A stretch of 64,000 bases of DNA from JACORV01 sp041484135 (GTDB lineage: Bacteria; Gemmatimonadota; Gemmatimonadetes; Gemmatimonadales; JACORV01), in NCBI GenBank assembly GCA_041484135.1, contig JBGPHD010000001.1:1-64000 (forward strand), read 5' to 3'. Under the pieces are notes generated by a model that made no database searches, was not told where the DNA came from, and saw nothing but the letters and a program-made list of their open reading frames with translations. Within the stretch, counting starts at the first letter, position 1. The number at the start of each line of letters is the position of its first letter. Below, in pieces: positions 33,647 through 42,293 of the stretch. Made by a program: the position numbers and the translations under genes.

Positions 33647-33982
33647 TCAAAGGGCCCGGATCCGGATCGCGTACCCCACCGGCGCGGCCGCGACCACGAC
33701 GAACACGACCAGGTACACGACGGCCTGCCAGGAGTGGAAGAAGCGGAACACGATGCCGGCGGGAAGGAGGAAGATCAGCGCCGACGACACCGCCACGGCG
33801 ACGAGCAGCGCCATGACGTCGCGCCACGGACTGAACCGCGTCGCGTCCTCCGGCGCTCCCGCGGCCTTGCCCGCGCCGGCGCGCGTGCCCCGCAGCAGGG
33901 CCACGGCCACCACCCCCGCCACGAAGCCGGCGCCAAGGAGGACCAGAAGGAAGCGGTACTGGAGGATCGTCGCGGCGTCCAT
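33647..33982 (-). CDS. NuoA-like small membrane protein, divergent
   Basis: Membrane protein of 111 residues with three helices. The second and third helices (RDVMALLVAVAVSSALIFLLPAGIVFRFF, in parts, and AVVYLVVFVVVAAAPVGYAIR) resemble NuoA, where the consensus is LFIIFDVEVVFLFPWAVVFR and a final GYxYAWRKGAL helix. The conserved Asp/Glu (DVE) is SSA here and the YECG loop is lost. ATG at 33982 lies only five bases after the 3' end of the tRNA-Ala gene, so the gene must be cotranscribed with that tRNA. Assignment leans on the order A-H-J-K-N. Confidence 0.55.
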   Translation of the reverse strand: MDAATILQYRFLLVLLGAGFVAGVVAVALLRGTRAGAGKAAGAPEDATRFSPWRDVMALLVAVAVSSALIFLLPAGIVFRFFHSWQAVVYLVVFVVVAAAPVGYAIRIRAL

Positions 33983-33987
33983 GAGGA

Positions 33988-34060
33988 TGGAGCGGAAGGG
34001 ATTCGAACCCTCGACCCCCTGGTTGCAAACCAGGTGCTCTCCCAACTGAGCTACCGCCCC
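33988..34060 (-). tRNA. tRNA-Ala (anticodon UGC)
   Basis: A complete 73-base cloverleaf reads on this strand: acceptor GGGGCGG/CCGCTCC, D arm GCTCAGTTGGGAGAGC, anticodon stem CCTGG/CCAGG with loop TTTGCAA (anticodon TGC), variable GGGTC and T arm GAGGGTTCGAATCCCTT, discriminator A. The 3' CCA is not encoded (TCC follows). A promoter lies 15-44 bases upstream, and a NuoA-like start codon five bases downstream. Confidence 0.97.
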
Positions 34061-34074
34061 GGACCGGCGGGCGG

Positions 34075-34104
34075 AATCTAGCGGCGCCGCGATCACCCGG
34101 GCAA
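34075..34104 (-). promoter_or_regulatory. Predicted promoter of tRNA-Ala and the nuo-like row
   Basis: TTGCCC (34104-34099), 18-base spacer, TAGATT (34080-34075) on this strand. Transcription would start about eight bases before the tRNA. No other promoter fits between the tRNA and the nuoA-like gene, so it probably drives both. Confidence 0.5.
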
Positions 34105-34124
34105 TCGGCCGGGTGCCAACGCCG

Positions 34125-35993
34125 TCAGTCGAGCTGGGCCAGGATCCGCGCCTCGAGCTCCGCGAGCTCGATGGGCTTGGTCAGGACGCGGCCCGCTTCG
34201 ATCTCCGAGGCCCCGAGCGCGGCGAGCTGGGCCACGTCACCGGAGAGGAAGAGGACCCGCCGGGCCAGTGACGGCCGCCGGAGCTGCATCTCCCGATAGA
34301 GGGTGATGCCGTCCATCGTCGGCATGCGCAGATCGGTCAGCACCAGGTCCGGCTCTTCCTCGGCCAGGGCATCGAGCGCGGCGTGGCCGTCGCCGGCTTC
34401 CCGCACCACCGCGCCGCGCCGCGTGAGGAACTTGGCGATCGGCTTGCGGACCGTCGGCTCGTCGTCCACCAGCAGGATGCTCAGCCCCTCGAGCCCGCGC
34501 CCCGAGCCTGGGGGCCGCGGCGCCCGGTCCGCCGCCTGCCCGGTGGCGGGGACCAGGGGGAGCCAGAGCGCGAAGGTCGCGCCCGGCTCGGTGGAGGCGC
34601 GATACTCGGCCTCGCCCCTCGACTCCCGGAGGATCACGCGGGAGGTGTAGAGCCCGAGTCCGGCGCGGCCGTCGGGTTGCGTGGAGAAGAAGGGACGGAA
34701 GAGCTGGTCGCGGATCGAGTCCGGCACGCCCGGACCGTTGTCGGTCACCACCGCGGTCGCCCGCCCGTCCTCCACCAGCGTCCGGAGGACGATGGTGCGC
34801 GGCGGCCCGCGGCGCATCACCGCCTGGTGGGCGTTCCCCAGCATGTTGACGAACGCCTGCTCCAGCTTCTGCTCGACCCCGATCACCGGCAGCTTCCCCG
34901 GCACCAGCTCGACGCGCCCCAGCACGCCGTCCGCCTTGAACTGGAACCAGACCAGGTCCCACGCGTCCCGCGCGACCTCGTTGAGATCGACCGGACGCGA
35001 CGGCCCCGTGCCCGGCCGCGTGAAGCGGATGATCCCCTGCAGCAGGTGCCCCGCGCGATGAGCCTCGCCCATCATGCTCTCGAGGTCGGTGCGGACCGCG
35101 CCCGGCAACCCCGCATCGGCGAGACGCGTCTCCGCGAGGGCGACGATCGCCATCAGCGGATTGTTGACCTCGTGCGCCACTCCCGCGATCAGCTCGCCGG
35201 CCGCGGCCAGCCGCCCCTGCCGTTCCGCCCGGTCGCGGAGCACCGAGGTCATCTGGTTGAAATGCCCCACCACCTCCCCGATCTCGTCCTGCGCGGGCGC
35301 GGCCACCGCGACCGAGAGCTGGCCGCGCTCCACGTCCTCGAGGCCCTGCCGGAGCGCGTTCATCGGCCCCGTCACCCGCTGCCCGATCAGCACCAGGGCG
35401 CTGAACGCGAGGGTCAGGGTCACGATGAGCCAGATGACGAAGGTGAGGAGCACTTCATGGCTGGTGGCCTGGAGCGTGCCGCTGACCTCGAGCACGTCGT
35501 CGAGCCCGCGGACGAGGGCGTCCGCGAAGACGGCGTCGAACCGGCCCATCAGGCTGTCCGCGCCCGCGAGCAGGCGCGCGGCCTCGGCCCGGTCACCCGC
35601 CTCGGCGAGGGACGCGATCTCGTCGAAGGTGACGATGAGCCGCGCCGCGAGGTCCTCGGCGCGCGCGATGGGGACACGCACGCCGCGCGGGACGTCCGCC
35701 AGCGGCAGGTCCCCCACCAGCCGGTCGCGGTTCGTGAGCGACGCCCGGAGCCGCGCCGCCGCCGCCGCGTCCCCCGACGCCACCACCCGTGTCGCCGACG
35801 TGTAGGCGCTCGTGAGCCAGCGGTCGTCCTCCGCCAGCCGGCCGTACAGCCGCCCCAGCGAGGACGTCGCCGCGCTCAACTGGCCGATCTTGGGGAGGAT
35901 CTTGAACCAACCGTAGAAGCCGGCCCCGGAGACGCTGAGCAGGATCAGCGCGAACATGATCCACGCCAGCGTGCGGAGACGGAGCGCCCTCAC
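34125..35993 (-). CDS. Hybrid sensor histidine kinase with C-terminal receiver
   Basis: Membrane protein of 622 residues: helix (about 10-30), periplasmic four-helix-type sensor (about 35-165), helix (about 170-192), HAMP, phosphoacceptor box VAHEVNNPLMAIV, HATPase (MLGNAHQAVM, DNGPGVP, GLGLYTSR) and a receiver (ILLVDDEPTVRK, Asp in LVLTDLRMP, Lys in VLTKPIE). GTG at 35993 overlaps the stop of the substrate-binding lipoprotein (GTGA), so both are coupled and the lipoprotein may present its ligand to the kinase sensor. No output transcription factor is adjacent; the C-terminal receiver may pass the phosphate on. Confidence 0.92.
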   Translation of the reverse strand: MRALRLRTLAWIMFALILLSVSGAGFYGWFKILPKIGQLSAATSSLGRLYGRLAEDDRWLTSAYTSATRVVASGDAAAAARLRASLTNRDRLVGDLPLADVPRGVRVPIARAEDLAARLIVTFDEIASLAEAGDRAEAARLLAGADSLMGRFDAVFADALVRGLDDVLEVSGTLQATSHEVLLTFVIWLIVTLTLAFSALVLIGQRVTGPMNALRQGLEDVERGQLSVAVAAPAQDEIGEVVGHFNQMTSVLRDRAERQGRLAAAGELIAGVAHEVNNPLMAIVALAETRLADAGLPGAVRTDLESMMGEAHRAGHLLQGIIRFTRPGTGPSRPVDLNEVARDAWDLVWFQFKADGVLGRVELVPGKLPVIGVEQKLEQAFVNMLGNAHQAVMRRGPPRTIVLRTLVEDGRATAVVTDNGPGVPDSIRDQLFRPFFSTQPDGRAGLGLYTSRVILRESRGEAEYRASTEPGATFALWLPLVPATGQAADRAPRPPGSGRGLEGLSILLVDDEPTVRKPIAKFLTRRGAVVREAGDGHAALDALAEEEPDLVLTDLRMPTMDGITLYREMQLRRPSLARRVLFLSGDVAQLAALGASEIEAGRVLTKPIELAELEARILAQLD

Positions 35994-37141
35994 GGAGCGG
36001 TCGAGTCCACCGGGACCAGACTGTTCCCGCGCACCACGCCCATCACCAGCCGCGGCGGGCCTGCCCCGTCCCCGAGACCGATCTCGCCCGTCACGCCGCG
36101 GAAGCGCGGTCGGGACCGGCCGAGCGTCATGAGGTACGCGCGCACCGCCGCCGGATCGTCCCCGACCTCGCGCACCGCCGCCGCGACGAGGTTGACCGCG
36201 TCGTACACCAGCGCGTCCGGCGATGTCGCCTCGCGCTGCAAACGTCCGGTCAGCGCGCCCCCGAAGCGCTGGCTGGCGCTGTCACGGGCTGTCGCGAGCC
36301 AGAAGGTCGCGGCGTAGAGACGGCCCGCGGCCCAGGGGCCCGCGTCACGGGAAAGATCGGGCAGATTCACGGCGCCGTCACCCACCACCATGCGCGCGCC
36401 CGGGGCGCGCTGCGCCAGGCGCAACGCGATCCGGACCGCAGCCACCGTCCGGCCGGCGACGATGACGACGTCGGGGACCTCATGCCGTACGGCGATGTCC
36501 ACCAGCGGCTCGAGGTTGCTGCTGAGATCGTACCGCTGGTCGCGTAGGACCCGCACGCCGCTCCCTAGGGCCGCGAGGATGCCGTCGCGGAGGCCGACCC
36601 CATACTCATCGCTCACGTAGAACAGCACGACCGACCGCGCCCGCAGCGAGTCCCTCACGAAGCGCGCGATGAACGCCCCCTCGACCGAATCGTTCGGGGG
36701 CATCGCGAACGTCCATTGGCCCGCCCGCGCCAGGAGCCGGCTGGTGCCGTTCGGCACGATCTGCACTACGTGCGCGTCGTTGTAGACCGGCGCGGCGGCG
36801 AGGCTGCCGCGGCTCCCGCCGTGGCCGATCACCGCCACCAGCGGCCCCGCGGCGACGAGCCGCTGGGCGCGCTGGATCTCCACGTCGGCCGGCTCGGCCG
36901 CCACCGGGATCGTGTCCTGGACCAGCTGGAGGACGCGGCCGCGGAGGCCGCCGGCGCTGTTGATCTCATCCGCCGCGAGATATGCCGCGGCGATGTTCCG
37001 CCCCGTGAACGCGACGCCGATCTTGATCGGCGTGCGGGACGCCCGGCAGCCGGCGGCAAGCAAGACCGCGCCGGCCAGACACGCGAGCGCTGTGCGGGAC
37101 ACCCCGGTCGGACGACGGGAGACGTGGTGGACTCTCTGCAA
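35990..37141 (-). CDS. Branched-chain-amino-acid-type ABC substrate-binding lipoprotein
   Basis: Periplasmic binding protein (Peripla_BP_6 type I fold) of about 383 residues. Lipobox LLAAGC follows a positively charged N-region. The mature part starts with IKIGVAFTGRNIAAAYLAADEIN and contains AVIGHGGSRGSLAAAPVYND, the usual binding cleft segments. Start TTG at 37141 is chosen because GGAGG lies four bases ahead; GTG at 37102 would also leave the lipobox. There are no ABC permease or ATPase genes next to it; instead it is coupled to a hybrid sensor kinase, which argues for a sensing rather than transport role. Confidence 0.85.
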   Translation of the reverse strand: MQRVHHVSRRPTGVSRTALACLAGAVLLAAGCRASRTPIKIGVAFTGRNIAAAYLAADEINSAGGLRGRVLQLVQDTIPVAAEPADVEIQRAQRLVAAGPLVAVIGHGGSRGSLAAAPVYNDAHVVQIVPNGTSRLLARAGQWTFAMPPNDSVEGAFIARFVRDSLRARSVVLFYVSDEYGVGLRDGILAALGSGVRVLRDQRYDLSSNLEPLVDIAVRHEVPDVVIVAGRTVAAVRIALRLAQRAPGARMVVGDGAVNLPDLSRDAGPWAAGRLYAATFWLATARDSASQRFGGALTGRLQREATSPDALVYDAVNLVAAAVREVGDDPAAVRAYLMTLGRSRPRFRGVTGEIGLGDGAGPPRLVMGVVRGNSLVPVDSTAP

Positions 37142-37192
37142 GGAACCTCCACCATCCCTGGTGGCGGGTAGACGGCGCCCCAATCTACGTCG

Positions 37193-39550
37193 CTAGCCCC
37201 CGCTGCGCATCGCTCCCTGGCCCAGGAGATTGGTGTCGAACAGGCGCAGGATCCGCTTGTACTCGTCGGCCCAGCTCGACGCCAGCCGAAAGCCGTGCGG
37301 TTCGACCGGGTATACCGCGATCTCCCAGTTCTCCTTCCGCAGCTCGATCAGCCGCTGCACCAGCCTCACGGCATCCTGGAAGTTCACGTTGTCGTCCACC
37401 ATGCCATGACAGATGAGGAGCGCGCCGCGGAGCCCCTCGGCGAAGTAGATGGGCGAGGACTGGCGGTAGGCGGTGCTGTCCTCCTGCGGCTCGTTCAGGA
37501 TCGCCGCCGTGTACCCGTGGTTGTAGTGCGCCCAGTCGGTGACGGGCCGCAGCGCCGCCCCGGCGCGGAAGACGCCCGGCGTCGTGAACATCGCCATCAG
37601 GGTGATGAAGCCGCCGTAGGAGCCGCCGTAGATCCCGATCCGCGCCGAATCCACGCCCAACGTCCGGACCATCCAGCGGGCGCCGTCCACGTTGTCGTCG
37701 AGGTCCGGGCCGCCCATGTGGCGGTAGATCGCGGTCCGCCAGTCGCGCCCGTGGCCGGCGCTGGCCCGGTAATCGAGGTCCAGCACCGTGTAGCCGCGGT
37801 CGGCGAGCAGGTGGTGGAAGAGGTACTCGCGCGAATATGAGGCCCACCACTTGTGCACGTTCTGCGCGTAGCCGGCGCCGTGCACGAAGATCACGCCCGC
37901 GCCGTTCGGCGTCCCCGTGGGCCGGTACAGGCGCCCCGGCACCTGGGCCCCGTCCCGCGCCGGCACCATCACCAGCTCGGGGACCCGCCAGGCATAACGC
38001 CGGAACTCCTCGGTGGTGGACTCGGTCACCTGCCGCCACGCCGCCCCGGCGCGGTTGGGCTGGAGGTACAGCTCGGGCGGGTGGTTCGCCGTCGAGTACA
38101 GGATCGCGAGCCAGCGATCGTCGGGGCTCACCACCGCGTCGTGCCGCCCGTCGCCGCGGGTGAGCTGCGTCTTCCCGCCCCCGTCGGTGCCCATGGTGTA
38201 GAAGTGGTGCTCGCCCCAGTGCACCTCGCTCGAGTGGAAATAGAAACGCCGCCGGTCGGGCGAGAGGTCGATGTCCTGCACCTCCCAGTGACCGCTGGTG
38301 AGCGCGCGCGGGGTGCCGCCCGTCGCGGGCACCGTGTAGATGTGCGCCCAGCCCGAGGCCTCCGACGTGAAGTACACGGTCTCGTCGTCGGGGAGCCATC
38401 CGGCGTTGCGCGAGAGCTGCCCCACCCAGGCGCTGTCGTGCAGGTCGTCGAGCTGCCGCACGGCGAAGCCGGGCACGTCCACCACCCAGAGCCAGCGGTC
38501 GTTGAAGTCCGCCGACTGGCCGCGCACCAGCGCGCGGTTGCCGGAAGCGGACCAGCCCACGCCGCCCAGACTCGCCCGGCGCCGGCCGAGGCCGGGATCC
38601 ACCCAGTTCACCGCGCCGGAGGAGAGCTCCATGATCGCGGCGCGGGTCTGCGCCTGCTCGTCGCCCACCTTGGTGCGGTTGGGCTGCGTCTCGATGTAGC
38701 CGGTGGCGGTGACCCAGATGGGGAGCGTCTGCACCTGCGCGCCCGCGGCGCGGTCGCTCACCGTCATCAGCAAGTACCGGCCGTCCGGCGAGACGTCCCA
38801 CGACTGGATGTTCTGCGCCTCGGTGAGGAAGAGGGGCCGCTGCGTCGTCGAGTCCGAGTCGGGACGCGCGAAGGGATCGGTCTCGGCGCGCGGCGGATGC
38901 ACGATGAAATCGAAGAGCCGCCGCTGCTCGGCCCGGAGGAACGCGCGCTGGCCGGTGGTGTCGCGCGCGGCGCGCGCCGGCGCGGGGCCCCGCCGGATGT
39001 CGGTGAGCTGCCGCAGCGGGCCGCCCTCGAGCGACATCGCGAAGAGGTTGTTCTCACGCACAAAGGTGACGGTGCGCGCGTCCCCCGAGAGCTGGACGCT
39101 GCTCTCCTGCGCCGGCGTATCGGTGAGGCGGCGGCGCTGCCCGCGCGCGGCGTCCCACACGTACACGTCGCCGCGGAACAGGAACGCCTTGGTCCGCAGG
39201 TCGCGGGACCAGGCGCCCGGCTGCGGGTAGAGGCTGTCCTGCGGGGAGACGAGCCGCTCCGGGTCCCCGCCCGTCACGCTCACCCGGTACGACACCTCGG
39301 CGGTGTCCACGCCCGGCCGTATCCAGCGGAAATAGACGTAGCGCGAATCGTCGGAGAACCGGACCCGCGAGGGGGGCGTGCCGTAGAGGTCGGGGCCCCG
39401 CATGATGTTGTCCACCGTCATGTCGAACGCGGGCGAAGCGGATGGTGCGGAGGGCGGGGGCGCGGATGGTCCGGTGCGCTGCGCGCTCAGGGGCGCGGCG
39501 GCGATCCCCCCGGCGAGCGTCGTCGCCAGGAGCACGAGGGTACGGCGCAT
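37193..39550 (-). CDS. S9-family prolyl oligopeptidase-like serine peptidase
   Basis: Exported peptidase of 785 residues. A signal peptide (LVLLATTLAGGIAAAPLSAQ) is followed by a PD40/DPP-IV-like propeller (about 60-520) and an alpha/beta hydrolase domain (about 540-785). Catalytic residues are visible: nucleophile in GIYGGSYGGF, Asp in CHGMVDDNVNF, His in PVEPHGF. Such enzymes cut short peptides, often after Pro or Ala. ATG at 39550, 13 bases after the lipoprotein stop (39564). It probably works with the M6 metalloprotease upstream in extracellular protein use. Confidence 0.92.
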   Translation of the reverse strand: MRRTLVLLATTLAGGIAAAPLSAQRTGPSAPPPSAPSASPAFDMTVDNIMRGPDLYGTPPSRVRFSDDSRYVYFRWIRPGVDTAEVSYRVSVTGGDPERLVSPQDSLYPQPGAWSRDLRTKAFLFRGDVYVWDAARGQRRRLTDTPAQESSVQLSGDARTVTFVRENNLFAMSLEGGPLRQLTDIRRGPAPARAARDTTGQRAFLRAEQRRLFDFIVHPPRAETDPFARPDSDSTTQRPLFLTEAQNIQSWDVSPDGRYLLMTVSDRAAGAQVQTLPIWVTATGYIETQPNRTKVGDEQAQTRAAIMELSSGAVNWVDPGLGRRRASLGGVGWSASGNRALVRGQSADFNDRWLWVVDVPGFAVRQLDDLHDSAWVGQLSRNAGWLPDDETVYFTSEASGWAHIYTVPATGGTPRALTSGHWEVQDIDLSPDRRRFYFHSSEVHWGEHHFYTMGTDGGGKTQLTRGDGRHDAVVSPDDRWLAILYSTANHPPELYLQPNRAGAAWRQVTESTTEEFRRYAWRVPELVMVPARDGAQVPGRLYRPTGTPNGAGVIFVHGAGYAQNVHKWWASYSREYLFHHLLADRGYTVLDLDYRASAGHGRDWRTAIYRHMGGPDLDDNVDGARWMVRTLGVDSARIGIYGGSYGGFITLMAMFTTPGVFRAGAALRPVTDWAHYNHGYTAAILNEPQEDSTAYRQSSPIYFAEGLRGALLICHGMVDDNVNFQDAVRLVQRLIELRKENWEIAVYPVEPHGFRLASSWADEYKRILRLFDTNLLGQGAMRSGG

Positions 39551-39563
39551 GGGTCGTCTCCGT

Positions 39564-39962
39564 CTAGGGCTTGATGACGGAGAGAACGTAACCCGTGGTG
39601 TCGAGGGGCGTATAGTCCGCGGCGATGACGTCCAGGACCCGCGCCGAGAAGGACGCGGCCTTGGAGACGTCGCTCACCCGGATGCGCACCAGGCTGCCGG
39701 TGGGGAGCGTCTGGCCCGCGGGCGCGATGAGCGTAACGTGGGCGCTGTCCCCGGCGAACAGATGGAACACGATGGCGTAGGTCGCGCCGGCGGGCACCGT
39801 GACGGCCGATACCCTCCCCTTCACCGACACGAGCATCGCGCGCTCGAGCCCGGTGTTGGGCGAGGTGAGCCGCACCGAGAGATCGCCCGCGGTGGGGCCG
39901 CTGTCGGAGCAGGCCGCGAGCCCGGCGAGGAGCGCGGCGGCCGCATAACGCTTCGGGTTCAC
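39564..39962 (-). CDS. Small lipoprotein with Ig-like fold, next to protease
   Basis: Predicted lipoprotein of 132 residues. GTG at 39962 overlaps the M6 protease stop (GTGA) and opens a signal peptide with lipobox LAGLAAC. The mature part is beta-rich (LSVRLTSPNTGLERAMLVSVKG, in parts; GATYAIVFHLFAGDSAHVTLIAP), suggestive of a cohesin- or Ig-like domain. In myxobacteria and relatives, cohesin-like modules bind dockerin-like ends; the protease has such an end, so pairing is possible. That idea is inference. Confidence 0.7.
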   Translation of the reverse strand: MNPKRYAAAALLAGLAACSDSGPTAGDLSVRLTSPNTGLERAMLVSVKGRVSAVTVPAGATYAIVFHLFAGDSAHVTLIAPAGQTLPTGSLVRIRVSDVSKAASFSARVLDVIAADYTPLDTTGYVLSVIKP

Positions 39963-42214
39963 CGGCGCACCCTCCCCAGCACCCGCGCCATCACTGCCGC
40001 GTTCACCGTGGTCCCCGAGCGGTCGAGCCACGCCACGAAGTCACCGAGATCGAAGGTCCCGTTGGCGTTCCCCTGGCTGTCCAGCAGCTGCCGCTGGATG
40101 TCGGTGAGGCCGGTGCCCTGGAGGAGCTGGGCCACCGCGCTGTCGAGGAGCAGCGGCGCGAAGGTCACGGTGACGGCGTACGGCCGGCTCGCGCTGAGCA
40201 CGAGGCTGGGATCGAAGCCGGCGGCGTCGCCGTCCCACTCGACGAACATGTTCTGCGGGGAGGGGTGCGCCGTCAGGGTGATGGTGGCGGTCGAGAGCAC
40301 CATCGCCGTGTCGGCGGCCAGCGCCGCGGGTGACCCCGTCACAGTGCCGTTCCCAACCCGCGTGACGGCGACCCGGTTGAACGTCGCCAGCTGCGCGATC
40401 AGCGTCACCGGCGCGCTGGGCGTCACGATGACCGTCTGGGTGCGCGTTCCCGCGTTGCTCCAGCTGCGATACTCGAAGCGCGTGGCTCCGGCGGCGATCG
40501 ACTGCACCGAGTCGATCGAGACGGTCAATGTCTCCGTCGCGAAGAGCGGGCTCTGGTAGTCGCTGTACGCCACGCCGTTCACCTTCACCATCGCCGAGGG
40601 GTCGCTGGCGCGGATCCGGCTGCCCAGCACGAGCCGGAAGGCCATCGCGCCGAACGGGGTCACCTGCCGGATCGAGTCGATCTGGATGCTCGTCGGCAAC
40701 CCGGAGTTGAGCTTCGCCGCGGGATTGGTCGTGGCATCGAACACGGTGTTGCCGGACGAACCGGGGAACGGATCGCCCGCGTCGCCCCGGTTGGCGCCCA
40801 GGCCGAGATGGTCGAAGCCGTCGGCCTGCATGAGGCGGAGCGCGTTAGGCTGGACCGCGTTCACGGTGTTGGACCCGAGACGCTGGCGCATGAGCAGGGA
40901 ATCCACGTGCCAGATCAGCAGTCCGGGGCCCGCGAGGTTGGTGTCCGAGCCCAGGCGCTGCCGGTTCTCCAGCAGGAAGTACTCGTTGCTCGCGGGGATG
41001 GGGACGATGAAGGCCGTGTCGTTGGTCTCGATCGGGCTCGCCTGGGTCGTCCCCGGCGAGGTGAGGGGCACCTCGGTGATCCAACCCAGATCGGCGCGCG
41101 TCCAGGCGCTCATGTGTGCCGGCCGGTCCCAGAGCTGCTGGTTGCCCGACGCCATCAGGTCCCAGTGCCCGTCGCCCTCGTTGGCGTCGTTCGGGTTGGT
41201 GTCGTAGAGGTCCGGCAGGCCGAACAGGTGTCCCGTCTCGTGCGTGATGGTCCCGATCGCGATCGGCGCGCCCGGGGTGCAGCCCGCCGACCCGCCCTCG
41301 TAGCTCTGGATGATGTAGTCGTCGATCTTGATGAACTGCCCCTGGCGCTGCGGGTCGGGATCGTTCGTCTGGAGCGGCGCGCCCGTCCAGCCGCTGTAGC
41401 TGAAGCGGTGCGACCAGATACTCCGGGCCGCCAGCGAGGTCCTGAGGTAGCACTCACCGCCGACGATCGGATGCAGGAACGCGGTCGCATCCACGTAGCC
41501 GTCGCCGTTCAGGTCGTACTGCGCGAAGTTCACCTGCGCGTCCACTGCCGCCACCGCCTCGGCGATGAGCTGCGAGACCTTGCTGCCCCCGAAGCAGAGG
41601 CCCTGGCACGAGCCGGGGCCCGAGTACACGGTGTCGTTCGCGGCGAGGCGGATCCCGCGATTGACGACCGTGCCGGTCACGGTCATCCGGTTCCGCGACA
41701 CCTCCTGGTAGTACGTCGTCACCGAATACGGCGGCGCCGGCGCCGTGCCCCAGAGCCGGTTCTGCGCGGTGGCGCTGTCGAAGCTCGTGGTGTCGATGGT
41801 GTTGGCGTACCACACGATGAACGTGGGCATCTTGAGCGTGCCCGTGACCGCGGTGGCGCCGGGAGCGAGCACGGTGCGCGCCGCGGACGGGCCGGGCGCG
41901 CGCGAAGGCGCAGGACTGGCGTTGAGGAGGTTCCACGCGCGGCGCGACCGCAGCGCCTGTCGCCGGTCCCTCACGCGCTGCGCCTGCTCGAGCCAGCCGT
42001 GACGGAAGGCGAACGCCCGCGGGTCGCGCGTGACCATGTCGAAGAAGCCGGGCCCCGGCCGCGCCCCGCCATTGTCTCGGCCGCGGCGCAGGATGTCCGC
42101 CACGCCCGACTGCGCGTGCGCCGGCGCCGCGCCGACCGTCAAAGCGAGGAGCACGCCCACCGCGACGCCGTGCCGCGTCCGTCCCAAGACCCTCGGGCGA
42201 CTACGCTGCTTCAT
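39959..42214 (-). CDS. M6-family secreted metalloprotease (immune inhibitor A-like)
   Basis: Zinc metalloprotease of 751 residues. Signal peptide (VAVGVLLALTVGAAPAHAQ), propeptide, then the catalytic domain with HETGHLFGLPDLYD (HExxH plus downstream ligands) near residue 325. C-terminal beta-rich modules and a final dockerin-like segment (DIQRQLLDSQGNANGTFDLG, residues about 705-725) follow. The latter could mediate binding to cell-surface partners. ATG at 42214 comes six bases after a predicted -10, suggesting a leaderless mRNA. It leads a unit with the small lipoprotein and S9 peptidase. Confidence 0.92.
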   Translation of the reverse strand: MKQRSRPRVLGRTRHGVAVGVLLALTVGAAPAHAQSGVADILRRGRDNGGARPGPGFFDMVTRDPRAFAFRHGWLEQAQRVRDRRQALRSRRAWNLLNASPAPSRAPGPSAARTVLAPGATAVTGTLKMPTFIVWYANTIDTTSFDSATAQNRLWGTAPAPPYSVTTYYQEVSRNRMTVTGTVVNRGIRLAANDTVYSGPGSCQGLCFGGSKVSQLIAEAVAAVDAQVNFAQYDLNGDGYVDATAFLHPIVGGECYLRTSLAARSIWSHRFSYSGWTGAPLQTNDPDPQRQGQFIKIDDYIIQSYEGGSAGCTPGAPIAIGTITHETGHLFGLPDLYDTNPNDANEGDGHWDLMASGNQQLWDRPAHMSAWTRADLGWITEVPLTSPGTTQASPIETNDTAFIVPIPASNEYFLLENRQRLGSDTNLAGPGLLIWHVDSLLMRQRLGSNTVNAVQPNALRLMQADGFDHLGLGANRGDAGDPFPGSSGNTVFDATTNPAAKLNSGLPTSIQIDSIRQVTPFGAMAFRLVLGSRIRASDPSAMVKVNGVAYSDYQSPLFATETLTVSIDSVQSIAAGATRFEYRSWSNAGTRTQTVIVTPSAPVTLIAQLATFNRVAVTRVGNGTVTGSPAALAADTAMVLSTATITLTAHPSPQNMFVEWDGDAAGFDPSLVLSASRPYAVTVTFAPLLLDSAVAQLLQGTGLTDIQRQLLDSQGNANGTFDLGDFVAWLDRSGTTVNAAVMARVLGRVRR

Positions 42215-42220
42215 CCGTCA

Positions 42221-42249
42221 ACTCTAGCAAGACCCACCGGCACCGAAAA
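42221..42249 (-). promoter_or_regulatory. Predicted promoter of the M6 protease unit
   Basis: TTTTCG (42249-42244), 17-base spacer, TAGAGT (42226-42221) on this strand. Six bases separate it from the ATG at 42214. It lies just after the terminator of the PAP2 gene. Confidence 0.4.
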
Positions 42250-42256
42250 GGCTCAG

Positions 42257-42285
42257 AAACGCCGGTGTGGTCCGCGTCACCGGCG
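42257..42285 (-). terminator. Rho-independent-type terminator of the PAP2 gene
   Basis: On this strand CGCCGGTG (42285-42278) pairs perfectly with CACCGGCG (42267-42260) around a 10-base loop, followed by TTTCT. It starts eight bases after the PAP2 stop codon (42294). Confidence 0.6.
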
Positions 42286-42293
42286 CGCCGTGA

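Noticed and set aside
30733..33982. Mrp-type Na+/H+ antiporter operon
   Set aside because: MrpA, E, F and G are missing, and the NuoA-, NuoH- and NuoJ-like genes point to complex I.
33647..34096. NuoA-like protein starting upstream within the tRNA (149-codon frame)
   Set aside because: The first 38 codons are the tRNA sequence read as protein; the ATG at 33982 is the first sensible start.
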